Below, in pieces: positions 1 through 11,601 of a DNA stretch of 64,000 nt. Position 1 is the first letter of the stretch. Every line of letters starts with the position of its first letter. The translations under genes and the position numbers were made by a program. The stretch lies in assembly GCF_026914185.1 (NCBI RefSeq), contig NC_070574.1:1302501-1366500 (forward strand), written 5' to 3'. This DNA is from Puccinia triticina (taxonomy: Eukaryota; Basidiomycota; Pucciniomycetes; Pucciniales; Pucciniaceae). The notes under the pieces are model-generated. The model had not been told where the DNA came from. It saw nothing but the letters and a program-made list of their open reading frames with translations, and made no database searches.

Positions 1-201
1 CGCTACAACTCAACAACTCAGGGAAGGAGTATAGTTACAAAGAATTGGTAAGTTGTAACTAGGGTTAAAATTGCATGGGGAAACAGAATATGAAGTCAAA
101 ACAAGGTTTTCTCTTAATATGAAAAAGATGTGAAGTAATTCATATGTAAAAAGTAGAAAAAGGCAGACTTTAGGTCAGCTGAGTTGACTTTAAGGCTGAC
201 A
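1..201 (-). mobile_element. Solo LTR, family A, truncated by window edge
   Basis: This is the terminal 201 bp of a family-A LTR in reverse orientation. It ends in GGCTGACA, the reverse complement of the TGTCAGCC start seen in the copies at 7589 and 33400. It aligns almost base for base with 11401-11601. The rest lies before position 1, so its target duplication cannot be checked; the first flanking bases are CCAGC. Confidence 0.85.
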
Positions 202-3195
202 CCAGCCTTCTGAATCCCTCCCCACTGACACATCCAACTTATTCTTGCATGTATGTGGATTCATGGTGCATGATTTTTGAACAGGAAATTAGGCTAGCTC
301 CTGTTGTGTTATACACAAACCCACCTGAAACAGTCCCCTGGAGTAGTATCTGGTCCCACCCTTGGCCTCCAGCACAACATCAGATCAGCCATGCCAAGTG
401 GCTGGGATGTGGATGGGTCTCTCTCTCCTTGAGAAGAGGCATGTCATACCACTGCACAACCTACTGCTCAATCACCATCTACAAAATGCTGGACCAACTT
501 CAGGCAGGTGCTGTAAGGACTCCAGTTGGGAGTCCTTCACTGTTTGTCGAGTGGAGCACGGGGAGGGAACCTTGAGGCAAAGTTCTAGTTCACGGGGGGG
601 GGGGGGGCTGTAATTGCAAAGAATCAAGGAGCTAGCCGGGAGAGATATGGTCCCGGTGATCTCTCAGTAAATACATGAACAACTGGGGAGAGAAAGAAAC
701 AAGTAGAGAGGAAGGGAAAAGGAAGAAGACGGCTTACCTAGCCGGGAGAGATATGGTCGCGGTGATCTCTGCCGGCTAGGAGGGGGAAGTGAGAGCTACA
801 AGATATACGTGGCTGGATGGGGTTTCTGTGATTCCTCTTGTGAAACCTTGCGGCGCGCGGGGGCTTCACAGGTGCCCAACACACCACTAATTGGCAGAAA
901 GAGGCAGGTCTGTAACCAACCACACAGGTCAGTCGGGAAAAATTTGGTTCTGGATGTGTCCATTTCACTGGCTCTGTGTTTGAGCATCAAGATCCTGACA
1001 AAGCACCTCACTGAAATTGTGAATTTTGTTCTTTCAAAATTCACACACAAAAATCTTGATGTCATTCATTGTTTGGGTTAGAGCTGCCTTGAGCAAACTC
1101 TGATTGGAGACACCCACATGCCTATTCTGCAAGATGACAAACACTGCTTTCACTTCTCAGGTACCCTCATTGCAACCACCAGTATTCTGGTGAAGCAGTG
1201 CAGTGGATCCTGGCCACACCACATGACTGGTGAAGGCCCAGAAGATTTCCCCTTCCCACACCAGGCAGGATCACACAATGAGCTTAATCCTTCTTCAACA
1301 AGATTTTCACCGTCTCCAGGGCCTCTATGTTGTGATGTTCAGCTGTCCCCAGATCCCACGCACCTCCCAGTGCCAATGAACTGAAAAAGTTCAAAGGACT
1401 AACAGTGTGTATTCCAAAGATTAGGAAACTGGTATGTACAAATAATCTCTTGAGAAATGGAATGACAAGATGTTTATTTTTACCTAAGAGCAGAACATTG
1501 GCTGCTCTCTACTTGTGGATAGAGATTGAGATAGAAGAATGTGAAGTGGAAAACAGTCTTTGTCAATGGTTGCGCTAATCTGCTTTGGACAAGAGTTCAG
1601 CGTTAGCTCCAGCTACTATCTCTTTTGCCTATCCTGAGGTTTGTGTTTGCCTTACTCAAAGTGGTCTTTTGACTCAGGTGATTTTTCACTTGGCGTTGGC
1701 GATTTGGTGCAGAAGATTTGCAATGTTATCTATGTTATATTTACATTGCTTCAGCAGCTGCACTTGGTTGTTGCTTTTGATGCCTGGAGCATAATTCACT
1801 TACCAATATTTTTCCCTACTCTTCAAGAGGTATCGGTGTGATTGGCCTGTCTTTCTTTTACTGCTTTGTCTAGATTGACGGAAAAGGGCATTAGCTCCTC
1901 TCTGATCTACTCTCTTAAGTTTGAATACGGCCGCTTACCTTTGGCGCTAGCCTGAATTCTCTCAATGAGTGATCTTGGGCCGGATTTCTCCTGAATCCTA
2001 ATCTTGCTGCTCATGTGCAATGTCCCTGCTGTCATCAAGAAGATGAATTCAGTTTCAACCCCCGCGGCGCTGATTTTGGACTGCGGAAATGGTTTGCTTT
2101 GCTTACCTGTTTCCGCAGCTAATTTAGTTCCCACAGTGTCTTTCTCAACTTGTGAGAACGACACTGTTCACCTAAGCTGGAATTCTCCCATGAACCACCT
2201 GAATGTTCATCACAAAGCTGACATTAGATCTGTATCTCTGGTGAATTATGTTGGGTGTAAATGGCGTACTCCATTAGCCATCCTCCCTCTAAACTACTTC
2301 CGCTGGCCACAAAGAGCACCATTCAAAAAGCAGACCACTCTCAAGGAGAATGAGCCATGCTGGTATGTATATTGAAAAGGTTCAAGAGATGGAAATTGTT
2401 TCTGCTAATTGTACTGGTTGTCAGTCTTGTGAATTGCTTCTAGATGAGTTCACTTGAATTTCCCTGTTTGCCCCTCCACTGTTTCCCGCTGTCCAATGGA
2501 GTGTCATGAGAAAAATCCAGCCAATACATGCCTGCAAACAATCCCATACCTTGACACCCATGGATGTGTCTGATCAATTTATACTCATGCTGTCTCCTGC
2601 CCTTACCAAGCGGTCCTGTGAGAGCTTACAGTCCTCTCAGCGCTGAGGAGCCTGAATGTAGTGTGGTAATGATTTCTCTTTTTGTGAGTCAGCTGCGGCC
2701 TCTATGAAAGCCTTTGCGCAACACACAAGCCTGAGCCATTCATGATGAAGAAGAAATGGGCAGCATGGCAGCCTCCCAACATTTTCCGTTTGCCCCTGCC
2801 CCCGTGACATGCACACCATGTTACACAGAATGCACCAGACCAGTGGGGTCAGGTTGGGCTTGGCAGGGGGCATCTGGTAGTGGTGCCTCATTGAACTTGG
2901 GGGTGCGGGAGACCCAGTGTGATAGATGGCCTTTGCATTAGAATGTGAACGTCACATGATAGTCTGTGTGCCCACCACAAGAACTTCCAGGTGGCTTTCA
3001 CAAGCAAGAATGACAGGATAAACCCACGGAAGACAAGAGTGTTTTCCAATTGAAAGATACCTGCCAGGGTGTTGTCAAAAAACCAGTGATTTGGAGATTT
3101 CTCTGCACCGGCAAATGTATCACACAAACTTGATCCCTATGTGCCCACACAGAATATGTCAAGCATGCATTGCAAGTGATGTGGATGGTTGGGAA
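202..3195. other. About 3 kb without a recognisable gene
   Basis: No recognisable protein, RNA or repeat family was found here. Visible features are a run of 14 G at 594-607, a directly repeated 31 bp segment (TAGCCGGGAGAGATATGGTC followed by CGGTGATCTCT) at about 632-663 and 738-769, and a short minus-strand frame at 1907-2164. That frame has two possible donor sites (GTAAGC) and reads MSFSQVEKDTVGTKL at its start. It could be an exon of an unknown or decayed gene, but I cannot support a model. The other open frames in the interval look like chance. Confidence 0.4.
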
Positions 3196-4047
3196 TAGAG
3201 ATGGCAAAAGGGTACCCTTTTGCGGGTACCTGGCACCCGTGGGGGGGTATCTGCCTGCATTGACAGGTACCCGCAGACAGGTAGCAGGTGCGGGTGCGGG
3301 TGTTCAGCTTTTGAGGGAAACAAAATGGCAGGTACCCACCTTGTTTGAACGGAGAGCCCCTCGGCGGGTAGGTGTATGTATCCCTGCTCGCCAAGAGCCT
3401 TGCCTGCTCGCCAAGAAGGATGACTCTTGGCAAGCAGGTATACAAACACCTAGGTCTGGATCCCGCGGGGTACCCCGCCACTTTGAGCTAGCCCAGCGCC
3501 TGTCCCGCAGGTATACCCATCACTTGGGTACCAAAATCAAGCAGCCCGAGCCTTACCTGCGGGTATTGGGAACAGGAACAGGTTACCCGCGGGGCAGCCG
3601 GGCTACAGGTATACCCGCCAGCCCGCGGGTATACCTGCAACCTGTTCCCAATTCCCGCAGGTAAGGCCCGTAAAGGCCCAGAGCTACTGCACCCACTTTG
3701 CGCGCATGAGCCATGAGGGCCCCAGTCCAGGCTGAAGGACCTTTGCACTTTTGATATGTGCATTTTTTTTGCTCACTTCCTCCACGCGGGTGCAGATTGG
3801 TAGCCGCAGTGCACCTGAACATGACCTTCCTCACACCCGATATACCCACGGGTATTTTTGAGGCTGCCTGTGGACCGTATGCGCCAGGTAGGCCAGGTAC
3901 GGTCCAGGCAAAGAGGCGTCACAGAGCCCTATACCCGCGGGGCAGACCGCGGGTATACCCGGAGAGGCCGGGAATGGGGGCCAGACCTACAAACACCTGC
4001 CCGCCAAGCCTGCTCACCAAGAGCCCCTTGCAGGCAGGCAGGTTTAT
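3196..4047. repeat. CpG-rich GGTACC/GGTATACC repeat block, part 1
   Basis: The base composition changes sharply to GC- and CpG-rich sequence built from GGTACCCG, GCGGGTATACC, CTCGCCAAGAG and CACCTGCCCGCC motifs in both orientations. Bases about 3551-3600 and 3620-3668 form an imperfect hairpin. The block continues at 5674-6243 and 14336-14612; a solo LTR and Copia-1 were inserted into it. The left edge (TAGAGATGGCAAAAGGGTACC) resembles hAT-type termini, which is only a resemblance. Long open frames here come from the low-complexity GC sequence, not genes. Confidence 0.7.
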
Positions 4048-5673
4048 TGTCAGCTGGCTACTATGGCAGAGCCACCTTGACATAAAAAATACAAATAAAA
4101 CATAAAAATTGGTGTTACATATGAAAGAGACATTATTACTCTTACATGTGTAAAACTACGCAAAAACATTAAATACATATATGAATAATTAATTACTTAG
4201 CTTTGTGTAATTAATGAGTAAAATATTATAGAAGATTCTGATTCTAAGGGTAAAATAACCTAGGGTACCTCAGTTACACGTACCCTTAATTATTATCCCT
4301 TCCTTGTGTAAACTAACTTCAAGAGTTTAAGCAAGTGCATCACACCCCGCGTGAATGCACTTGTATGCATATATATCTAAGTACATATGTATACACCCAG
4401 TTTCAGTGACGTAACTGAGGTGTTGTGTATAGTTTAGAAGATGGCTTTATTTGTTGTGTGGCGTACCCAAGCCCGCGTGCTCTGTTGCCTAGAGCTCAAG
4501 CCCGTGGGCATGGTGTACATATATGCATAATGCATAAACTAGCCCACAACCAAAGCGCTTGGGCTACCAATAAGTGAGAATGGGCCAGAATACGCCCCAA
4601 TAGCAATATCACATGTGTTATATGTCTTGTACACATGTAATTAATCACCAAACAAGATGTAATTACCACATCATTCAATATAAATACATTCTAGGCTGAA
4701 AAGGACTCTTGCAGCATGCACAGGAGAGACTAGAAAGCGCCCCAGCTTCTCCCAAGCCTCACTACACATAAATTACAACTGTAGTAAATATGTAGAAGGG
4801 GTCAAATGAACTGGAGCATTTAATAAGCACCTCCAGAAAATGTGTAAAGCACTGCTTGCACATGTACAAGTGCACAGAAGCTAGTTCTAGTACCTTCTGT
4901 GGCACATTTCCACGGAAATGAGCGTCACAGAACCCCCAACCTATGACGTGTAAAGCATGTATAAAAACATGCAGAACCTCTGTAAATGGTCCTTGGCAGC
5001 CCTTGTATCCAAGCCCCAAGGTTCCACGACCAACAGCGCCTTCTAGCGCAACCAAATTGCCTCAGAATATGCCCACAAGTGTCCCCCTGGAGGCCTGCCT
5101 AGGATATAAAAAGGGTCCTTTCTCCGCCCAAAAGGAGATTCCCCAGCTTTACATTACATATTAGAATTTTACCTGCCTTCAACAGCCTCAATAGCCTGTG
5201 ATTTGCCAGGTAAAATACCTACTTTCGTGATTTTTAGCCCTAATTTCCGCCTTGAAGCTGTCCAGTAACCACCCTGCCCTCACGTTTACCTCCTCTGAGC
5301 GCCTCCAACTGCCAAGCTTTACGCCGGAAGAACCTCAAGTGACTCCAGGGTCTTATACTAGTAAGTTTAAGCCCCTTCTCTTGAGATTCTCCGCCATTTC
5401 TTTCTGGATTTGAAACACCCTTGTTTACAGGCCCCAGTTCTTTACTCTAGAGGGATTAAACACCCCTGATTTATCAGGCCCCTCTTAAAATTAATTATAT
5501 CAATTTTATTACGTCTAATTGGCCCAAATTGCCCTATTTTTACGCCATTATTCCCAACATTTACGTTGGAATTATCCCTTATACCTTTGTCTTAGAGTTT
5601 TACAACTCTAATCTTTTGCTTTGCACCACATGTAGCTAGAAGAATAATATCCTTGGCATCACATAGGCTGACA
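4048..5673 (+). mobile_element. Putative 1.6 kb solo LTR (family D) in the GC-rich repeat
   Basis: An AT-rich 1,626 bp segment begins TGTCAGCTGG and ends AGGCTGACA, the TG...CA ends of an LTR. Joining the flanks restores the surrounding repeat: GGCAGG on the left and TGCATGTATACC on the right reproduce the contiguous motif near 5907. The inferred duplication is TGCAT on the right and a decayed TTTAT on the left (two mismatches). A TATA-like TATAAAA lies at 5105-5111. No coding sequence is present. Orientation is inferred from the TATA. A truncated element of another type is possible. Confidence 0.55.
5105..5111 (+). promoter_or_regulatory. TATA-like box in putative LTR D
   Basis: TATAAAA, followed by pyrimidine-rich sequence, lies about two thirds of the way through the 4048-5673 segment, where the U3/R boundary of an LTR would be expected. 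Confidence 0.4.
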
Positions 5674-6243
5674 TGCATGTATACCTGCTTGCCAAGAGAA
5701 ATCCTTGGCAAACAGATCCCACCTCGCCAAGAGCCTCTCGGCGAGAAGGTATACATGCGCCTGCCCGCCGAGCGGCTCGGCAGGTAGGTGTATGTATCCC
5801 TGCTCGCCGAGAGCCTTGCCTGCTTGCCGCGAAGGAGGACTCTTGGCGAACCAGTATACAAACACCTGCCTGCCGAGCCTGCTCACCGAGAGCCCCTTGG
5901 CAGGCAGGTGCATGTATACCTGCGCCTCAAGAGAAATCCTCGGCGAACAGATCCCACCTCGCCGAGAGCCTCTCGGCAAGCAGGTATACATACACCTGCC
6001 CGCCGCGGGGCTTTCAGCGAGCAGGTATACTTGCACCTACCCGCCGAGGGGCTCTTGGCGAGCAGGCTTGGTGGGAAGGTGTTTGTATACCTGCTCGCGG
6101 AGAGTTATCATTCTTGGCAAGCAGGTATACATAAACCTTGACCTACCTGCCAAGCCTGCTCACCGAGAGCACCTTGGCGGGCATGTGCATGTACACCTGC
6201 TCGGCAAGAGGCTCTTGGCGAGGTGGGATCTGTACATGCCTGC
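5674..6243. repeat. CpG-rich repeat block, part 2 (minisatellite with inverted units)
   Basis: Degenerate units alternate in direct and inverted orientation around CACCTGCCCGCC, CTCGCCGAGAG, CTCTTGGCGAGCAGG and GTATACATACACC. The last five bases (CCTGC) are the target duplication of Copia-1, which splits the block. Overlapping open frames on both strands are products of the repeat and not genes. Confidence 0.75.
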
Positions 6244-7525
6244 TGTCAGATTTTGACTGGTGGCTCAAGCACGTCAGCAGTTACAGGGAAGCATTCCAAA
6301 AACCCTAACTATACCCCTTAAGCCCGTTGCAAATTGCACGGAGCACTGTGGATGAACTAAAAAAAAAATAACTAACCCAGTTCCCTACCATGTCTGCAGA
6401 CAAAAAAAATCAAACTGGCACTTTCAACCAACCTGGTTGTTTACCAGATGAACTGGACCCTGCAAGCCCTGCAGAGGCTTAGGGATACTGACCAAGCTGG
6501 TCAAGATTCAACGTAAGAGTTTTTACCTGCGGCAGATCAAATGGCATATAAAAGGAGGTGCTCTTTGCATTCATCAATTGCTTACTCCTCTATCTGCTCT
6601 TGTCCATTTTACAGCTGCCAAGCATTTTTCTCTTACACACCATACTTCCCGCATTTCCTTTCTTGTGATTGTCCTTCTCCCTAAAGTTGAGACACACTGT
6701 TGTAGAGCCAAGACTCCAGCCTTATTATTTTTCATGTTTCACTCTTCACTTGTACTTCGAACAAATACTTTAAATAAACTCTTTGATCAAATCATACTTT
6801 CTTGTTTTCTCATTATCATCAGCCTCATGCAACAAACTTGATAATTTTGGGCTCAATGAGATGTATTTCAGTTTTTAGAGAAAGAACAATGAAAAATAGA
6901 AAGGTTTTTACCTAAATAAAACATGAGCTAGGTTTTAGATGAGAACAAAGAAATAACAATAACTCCTCACATTAGGACTTAAAAATGCTAACAAGGTAAA
7001 AGATGATCAGGACAAAAGATACATGGCCAAAAGGAATGAAATGAAAAGAAAGAATAAGAACCTATGATGTAGCCGGCCTAGACTGGTGACCTGAACAATC
7101 AGACCGCCAAAATGAAGGCTTACTTGTCTTGATGCGCTGTGTGTTGGAAGATGTGGTTGAGATGAGGAAAGGAAGAGATGGAGTGGTAAACTGAGCGGTG
7201 AAGGGAGGATGGTCAACTGCTTTCAAAATGAAGCATTGACACCGGTTACTCTCGACGTCATTGACCAAGTCATTGCGCGCTGTGACAAAAACTGTAGGGT
7301 AAACACCGCAAGGATTCCAAGAAACCTCGTACCGCATTGGGCCATTCTCAATTCTTAGCTTCCTTCTACTTTTAGAACACTTGAAGCTATCTCTTTTTGC
7401 GCCACTACTACTGCTCTAAGGTAAGAGCAAAGATTCTGTTTTCATTCTGAACATACTCTTGTCTATAAAAACACTGTACATATCCTAACTAGCAATTAAC
7501 TTCTCTAAGTTTGTTGCTTCTTACA
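6244..7525 (+). repeat. Copia-1 5' LTR, enlarged by a 490 bp insert
   Basis: It begins TGTCAGATTT and ends TTCTTACA. It aligns with the 3' LTR at 13546-14335 except for about 490 extra bases at 6838-7328. A TATA box (TATAAAA, 6547-6553) is shared with the 3' LTR (13846-13852). The downstream leader starts GATTTACAGTCT at 7526, a candidate primer-binding site. Confidence 0.85.
6838..7328. mobile_element. 490 bp segment present only in the 5' LTR of Copia-1
   Basis: The 3' LTR reads straight across (CAACAACCTTGTACC), whereas the 5' LTR carries about 490 bp here. The junctions share AAAC, so this may be an insertion with a 4 bp duplication or a segment deleted from the 3' copy between short repeats. 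No terminal repeat or coding sequence was recognised. Confidence 0.5.
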
Positions 7526-7545
7526 GATTTACAGTCTAGACGATA
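7526..7545 (+). promoter_or_regulatory. Candidate primer-binding site of Copia-1
   Basis: Directly after the 5' LTR, GATTTACAGTCT is the reverse complement of AGACTGTAAATC, a sequence typical of the tRNA-Tyr(GUA) anticodon arm. Internal (half-tRNA) priming is known for copia-type elements. Assignment to tRNA-Tyr is inference. Confidence 0.4.
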
Positions 7546-7588
7546 AACCAGAACAGCCTCAGGATAACCCAAACAAAGGAGCAGGAAC

Positions 7589-8522
7589 TGTCAGCCTTAG
7601 AGTCAACTCAGCTGACCTAAAGTCTGCCTTTTTCTACTTTTTACACATGAATTACTTCATATCTTTTTCATCTTATAAGATAACCTTGTTTTGACTTCAT
7701 ATTCTGTTTCCTCATGCAATTCTAACCCTAGTTACCACTTACCAACTCTTTGTAACTATACTCCTTCCCTGAGTTATTGAGTTGTGGCGCGCATGCGCAG
7801 TTGCAACGTGTCAGCGCTACCAGGTGCGCCAAACCACATGTACGTATGTAAATTACATAAGCAAACTTTGAAAGTTTCTGTAGTCTGGATCCCCCTTGCC
7901 TGAGGCGGATACACAGACTTCAGCACACCAGAACCACACCCCAGATAACCCCAGGATCACCACCAAAGAGATCACCACACTCCCAGTATACCTAACGTCA
8001 CAGGTGCCTAGGATATTGACAGTAAGTAACCTCTTTCACTGAACCTTGTTTATCTCAGAGGTACAACTCTGTTTCTGCTTGATCTGCTCTTCTTTGCTGG
8101 CCTTTGCCTTATCCTTGATCACAGGGCTGTCCCTGCTTAACCTGATTCCTTTTCTGTGGTTTTTGTAAGAAACAAACCACATAGGTTTACCTTTAAAGAA
8201 CCTTGACTATCCTGAAGGAAGCTAAAGAATTGTGGCTGGATTGAAGTTGTCTAATCCAGAGAACCTCCACGTTTCTTTGGTGAGAGGAGGCTGTAGCACT
8301 CTCTAGAACAGCTTGGCAGCACTCTTCTGAAGAGGTGGCATTGCCAGTGGATGTGCATTCACACCAGAATAAATCTTGAATATCTGCTTATCTTGATCCT
8401 GCTCAGTTTCTCTCTCTCTTTCTCTCTCTCTCTTATATTTGTATTTTCTTTATCCAAAGAAATCCAAATATTCCCCCCTTTGTTCTTGTGTCCTGCTTTC
8501 ACTAAAGAGACTCAGGCTCACA
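7589..8522 (+). mobile_element. Solo LTR, family A, inserted upstream of Copia-1 gag
   Basis: A 934 bp LTR begins TGTCAGCCTTAG and ends CTCAGGCTCACA, flanked by the perfect 5 bp duplication GGAAC (7584-7588 and 8523-8527). It contains a CT-rich tract near 8405-8432. With no internal sequence, it is the recombination scar of a full element. It separates the Copia-1 leader from its gag ATG at 8531. Confidence 0.92.
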
Positions 8523-8530
8523 GGAACAAA

Positions 8531-10645
8531 ATGGCATCCACTAGAACCAAGGATGAACTCAGCAATCTTCCAGTGTTACTTGGCACAAGCAACTATCCCC
8601 TTTGGATCAAAAGAATGGAACGTCACCTTGCTCATAAGAAAATCAACACCGTCCTTCTCAACGACCCTGGACAGGAGCCTTCCCAACGCGTTAGAGAGCA
8701 GCTTTGAGTATCTGCATACATCATTGGCACCAAACTTGGAGATCGCATCTACAGAGGCATTGTCAGAGGAAGTGCCAACACCAACTGATAAGAGTTATGG
8801 ACCAAGATTAAACGCATGTACGGCAGAGGAACCACCCACAACAATCAGCAAGCCATTGCTAGGTGGAATTACCTTTGCTTCAAAGGAGACCTCACTATAT
8901 TTTTCAAACAGGTTGAATTGTGTCTTGCAGCTTGCTCAGTTTGATGCTATAGCCTTTGACTTGCCGGAGAAAACCATCTGCAGAACCATCATTGCAAGAA
9001 TTTCCGAAAGACGCAAAGGCATCACTGATCCTCTCATATCCAACGTGGAGCTAATGGAAAACTCAGATTTACTTTTGGAAACCCTTCAAGACATAGCTAA
9101 TCACAACGAGGCAACCCACAAGCCCAATTACTCGGAGAAGCAAGCTACAGCACTGTTGAGCAACGGAAAAACCAGGCCACCTCTCAAATTTAAGAATGGC
9201 GTGCACAATCCAGAAGCCAACCATCCTGAGGAAAATTGTTGGGACTTGCATCCTGAGAAACAAACTATCCAAAAGCTCAAAGCCACCACCAACAACACCT
9301 CAAATACTGGATCTTCCTTGTCATTGTATGAAAAGCTGGCTTTTGCCAACTGCACCACCCTCTCTCTTTCAACCAATGTTCAAAATCTCTTTCTGGTGCT
9401 TGATTCAGGAGCCTCACATCACATGTTCAACAATTTTGACTTTCTCACTGACGTTGAGACTTGCAACATCCCAATCAGCACTGGAAAAGAAACTGCTGAA
9501 CTTGTTGCCATCAGAAAAGGAACCACATCAATTTATCAAGCCACAGGAAAAATTCTTTTCCTTCCTGACTTGCTCTACGTTCCCGGTTTTGCCAGAAACT
9601 TAATATAAATGGTCAAAGTGATGAAAAATGGCGTCTCAATCAAAAAAATCAGCCAGTTGACTCACTAAGTCATCATTGATGATTCAGTTCACTTTATGTG
9701 CAAGCAACTCAATGGAGTACTTGATTTCATTCATCCTATTGGTACGGTCTCAACCCTGGTAACCACTCTGTCAGCATGCACTAACTCAGGCAAGACCACT
9801 CCATTTGAAACGTGGCACAATCACTTAGGTCACACCAGTATTGCTCAAATCAAAAACACACTCCCTGGAGTTGAACCAGAATCCAAATCCACGTGTGACA
9901 CGTGCATGAAAGGAAAAATGTGCAAGCTCTCTTTCAAAGGTCACTTTGAAAAAACCCATCATCCACTCAAAATTATCCATGGAGATATTGTGGGACCAAT
10001 CACTCCTTCAACCAACACCGGCGCCAAGTACTTCCTCACCCTTGTGGATCAACACGCGGGCTTCATCAGCATCACCGTACTTGAGTAAAAGCAAAAAGCG
10101 CCAGAGACTATCATTGAATTCCAGATCTTCTTCAAAAAACAGACGTACCATCCAATGAAAAAGCTTATCACCAATGGCGGAGGCAAATTCTGCAATTGAC
10201 AACTGTCCACCGATCTCAAAGAATGCAGCATTCAACACAACATCTCTCCGCCTTACACCCCTCAACACAATGGGGTAGCCAAGAGGGCAAACAGGACGAT
10301 TATCAACATGACCCAATGCCTCATGATCAAATCAAACCTGGCTAAAAAGTGGTGGGGAGAGGCTGCAAAAATAGCTGTGCTTGTCACTAACTGTCTGGCG
10401 ACTCTTAGCAATACAAAGGTATCTCCTATTGAACAAATGTTCAAGAAAATTCCCAACTTCTCATTCTTCCCTCCCTTTGGTTTCAAGGCCTGGATGATCA
10501 AACCCAAGAACCTTTGAGGCAACAAATTTGACCCGGTAGCTCGGGAAGGAATCTTTGTTGGATACTCCAACAACTACTCCCCATACAGACTCATTCAACT
10601 TGATGACAAGAAAATCATCATAAAACGGCATGCTCTATTTGACAA
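8531..10645 (+). pseudogene. Copia-1 polyprotein, 5' part: gag, protease, integrase
   Basis: Translation starts at ATG 8531 (MASTRTKDELSNLPVLLG), just after the GGAAC duplication. A frameshift near 8600-8700 is needed to continue. The gag zinc-knuckle remnant is near 9200-9260 (NHPEENCWDLHPEK), with an expected first cysteine replaced by Phe. The protease motif is LVLDSGASHHM near 9395. After stops at 9606 and about 9667 come the pre-integrase HHCC region (WHNHLGHTSIAQI, then CDTCMKGKMC) and the integrase core. The core is defective: the second catalytic Asp position reads LITNGGGKF and the NGVAERANRT glutamate is Lys. Stops lie at 10086, 10197 and 10515. The frame breaks at the solo LTR at 10646 and resumes at 11602. 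Confidence 0.88.
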
Positions 10646-10731
10646 TGTGAGCCTGGGTCTCTATAGTGACAGAAGGACACAAGAAAGAAGGGGGGAATAT
10701 TTGGATTTCTTTGGATAAAGAAAATACAAAT

Positions 10732-10784
<53 letters not shown>

Positions 10785-11601
10785 TGAGCAGGATCAAGAT
10801 AAGCTGATGTTCAAGGTTATTCTGGTGGGAATGCACGTCCACTGGCAATGCTACCTCTTCAGAAGAGTGCTGCCAAGCTGTGCTAGAGAGTGCTACAGCC
10901 TCCTCTCACCAAAGAAACGTGGAGGGTCTCTGGATTAGACAAGTTTAATCCAGCCACAATTTTTTGGCTTCCTTCTGGATAGTCAAGGTTCTTTAAAGGG
11001 AAACCTATGTGGTTTGTTTCTTGCAAAAAGCACAGAAAAAGATGAAGTTAGGCAGGGACATCCCTGTGATCAAGAATGAGGCAAAGGCCAGCAAAGAAGA
11101 GCAGATCAAGCAAGACACAGAGTTGTACCTCTGAGATAAACAAGGTTCAGTGAAAGAGGTTACTTACTGTCAATATCCTAGGCGCCTGTGACAGTAGGTA
11201 TACTGGGAGTGTTGTAAACTCTTTGGTGGTGATCCTGGGGTTATCTGGGGTGTGGTTCTGGTGTGCTGGAGTCTGTAGATCCGCCTCAGGCAAGGGAGAT
11301 CCTGACTACAAAAATCTTCACAGTTTGATTATGTAATTTACATATGTACATGTGGTTTGGCGCGCCTGGTAGCGCTGACACGTCACAACTGCGCATGCGC
11401 GCCACAACTCAATAACTCAGGGAAGGAGTATAGTTACAAAGAGTTGGTAAGTGGTAACTAGGGTTAGAATTGCATGAGGAAACAGAATATGAAGTCAAAA
11501 CAAGGTGATCTCTTAATATGAAAAAGATATGAAGTAGTTCATATGTAAAAAGTAGAAAAAAGGCAGACTTTAGGTCAGCTGAGTTGACTCTAAGGCTGAC
11601 A
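10646..11601 (-). mobile_element. Solo LTR, family A, inverted, inside Copia-1 pol
   Basis: A 956 bp family-A LTR in reverse orientation (starts TGTGAGCCTGG, ends GGCTGACA). The flanks GACAA (10641-10645) and GAAAA (11602-11606) are a 5 bp duplication with one mismatch. With 7589-8522 it forms a 0.93 kb inverted repeat around the gag/integrase region. It contains an AG dinucleotide run at about 10735-10781. Confidence 0.88.
10735..10781. repeat. AG dinucleotide microsatellite
   Basis: About 23 uninterrupted AG units lie inside the inverted family-A LTR. They correspond to the shorter, interrupted CT tract of the copy at 7589-8522, so the run expanded after the copies diverged. Confidence 0.8.

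Noticed and set aside
5592..6256. Several long overlapping open frames on both strands
   Set aside because: All lie in the GC-rich inverted minisatellite, where stop codons are rare; the translations are repetitive and mirror each other between strands.
8439..8530. ORF starting inside the LTR and running into Copia-1 gag
   Set aside because: The LTR boundary with its GGAAC duplication shows that the upstream part is a later insertion; gag starts at 8531.
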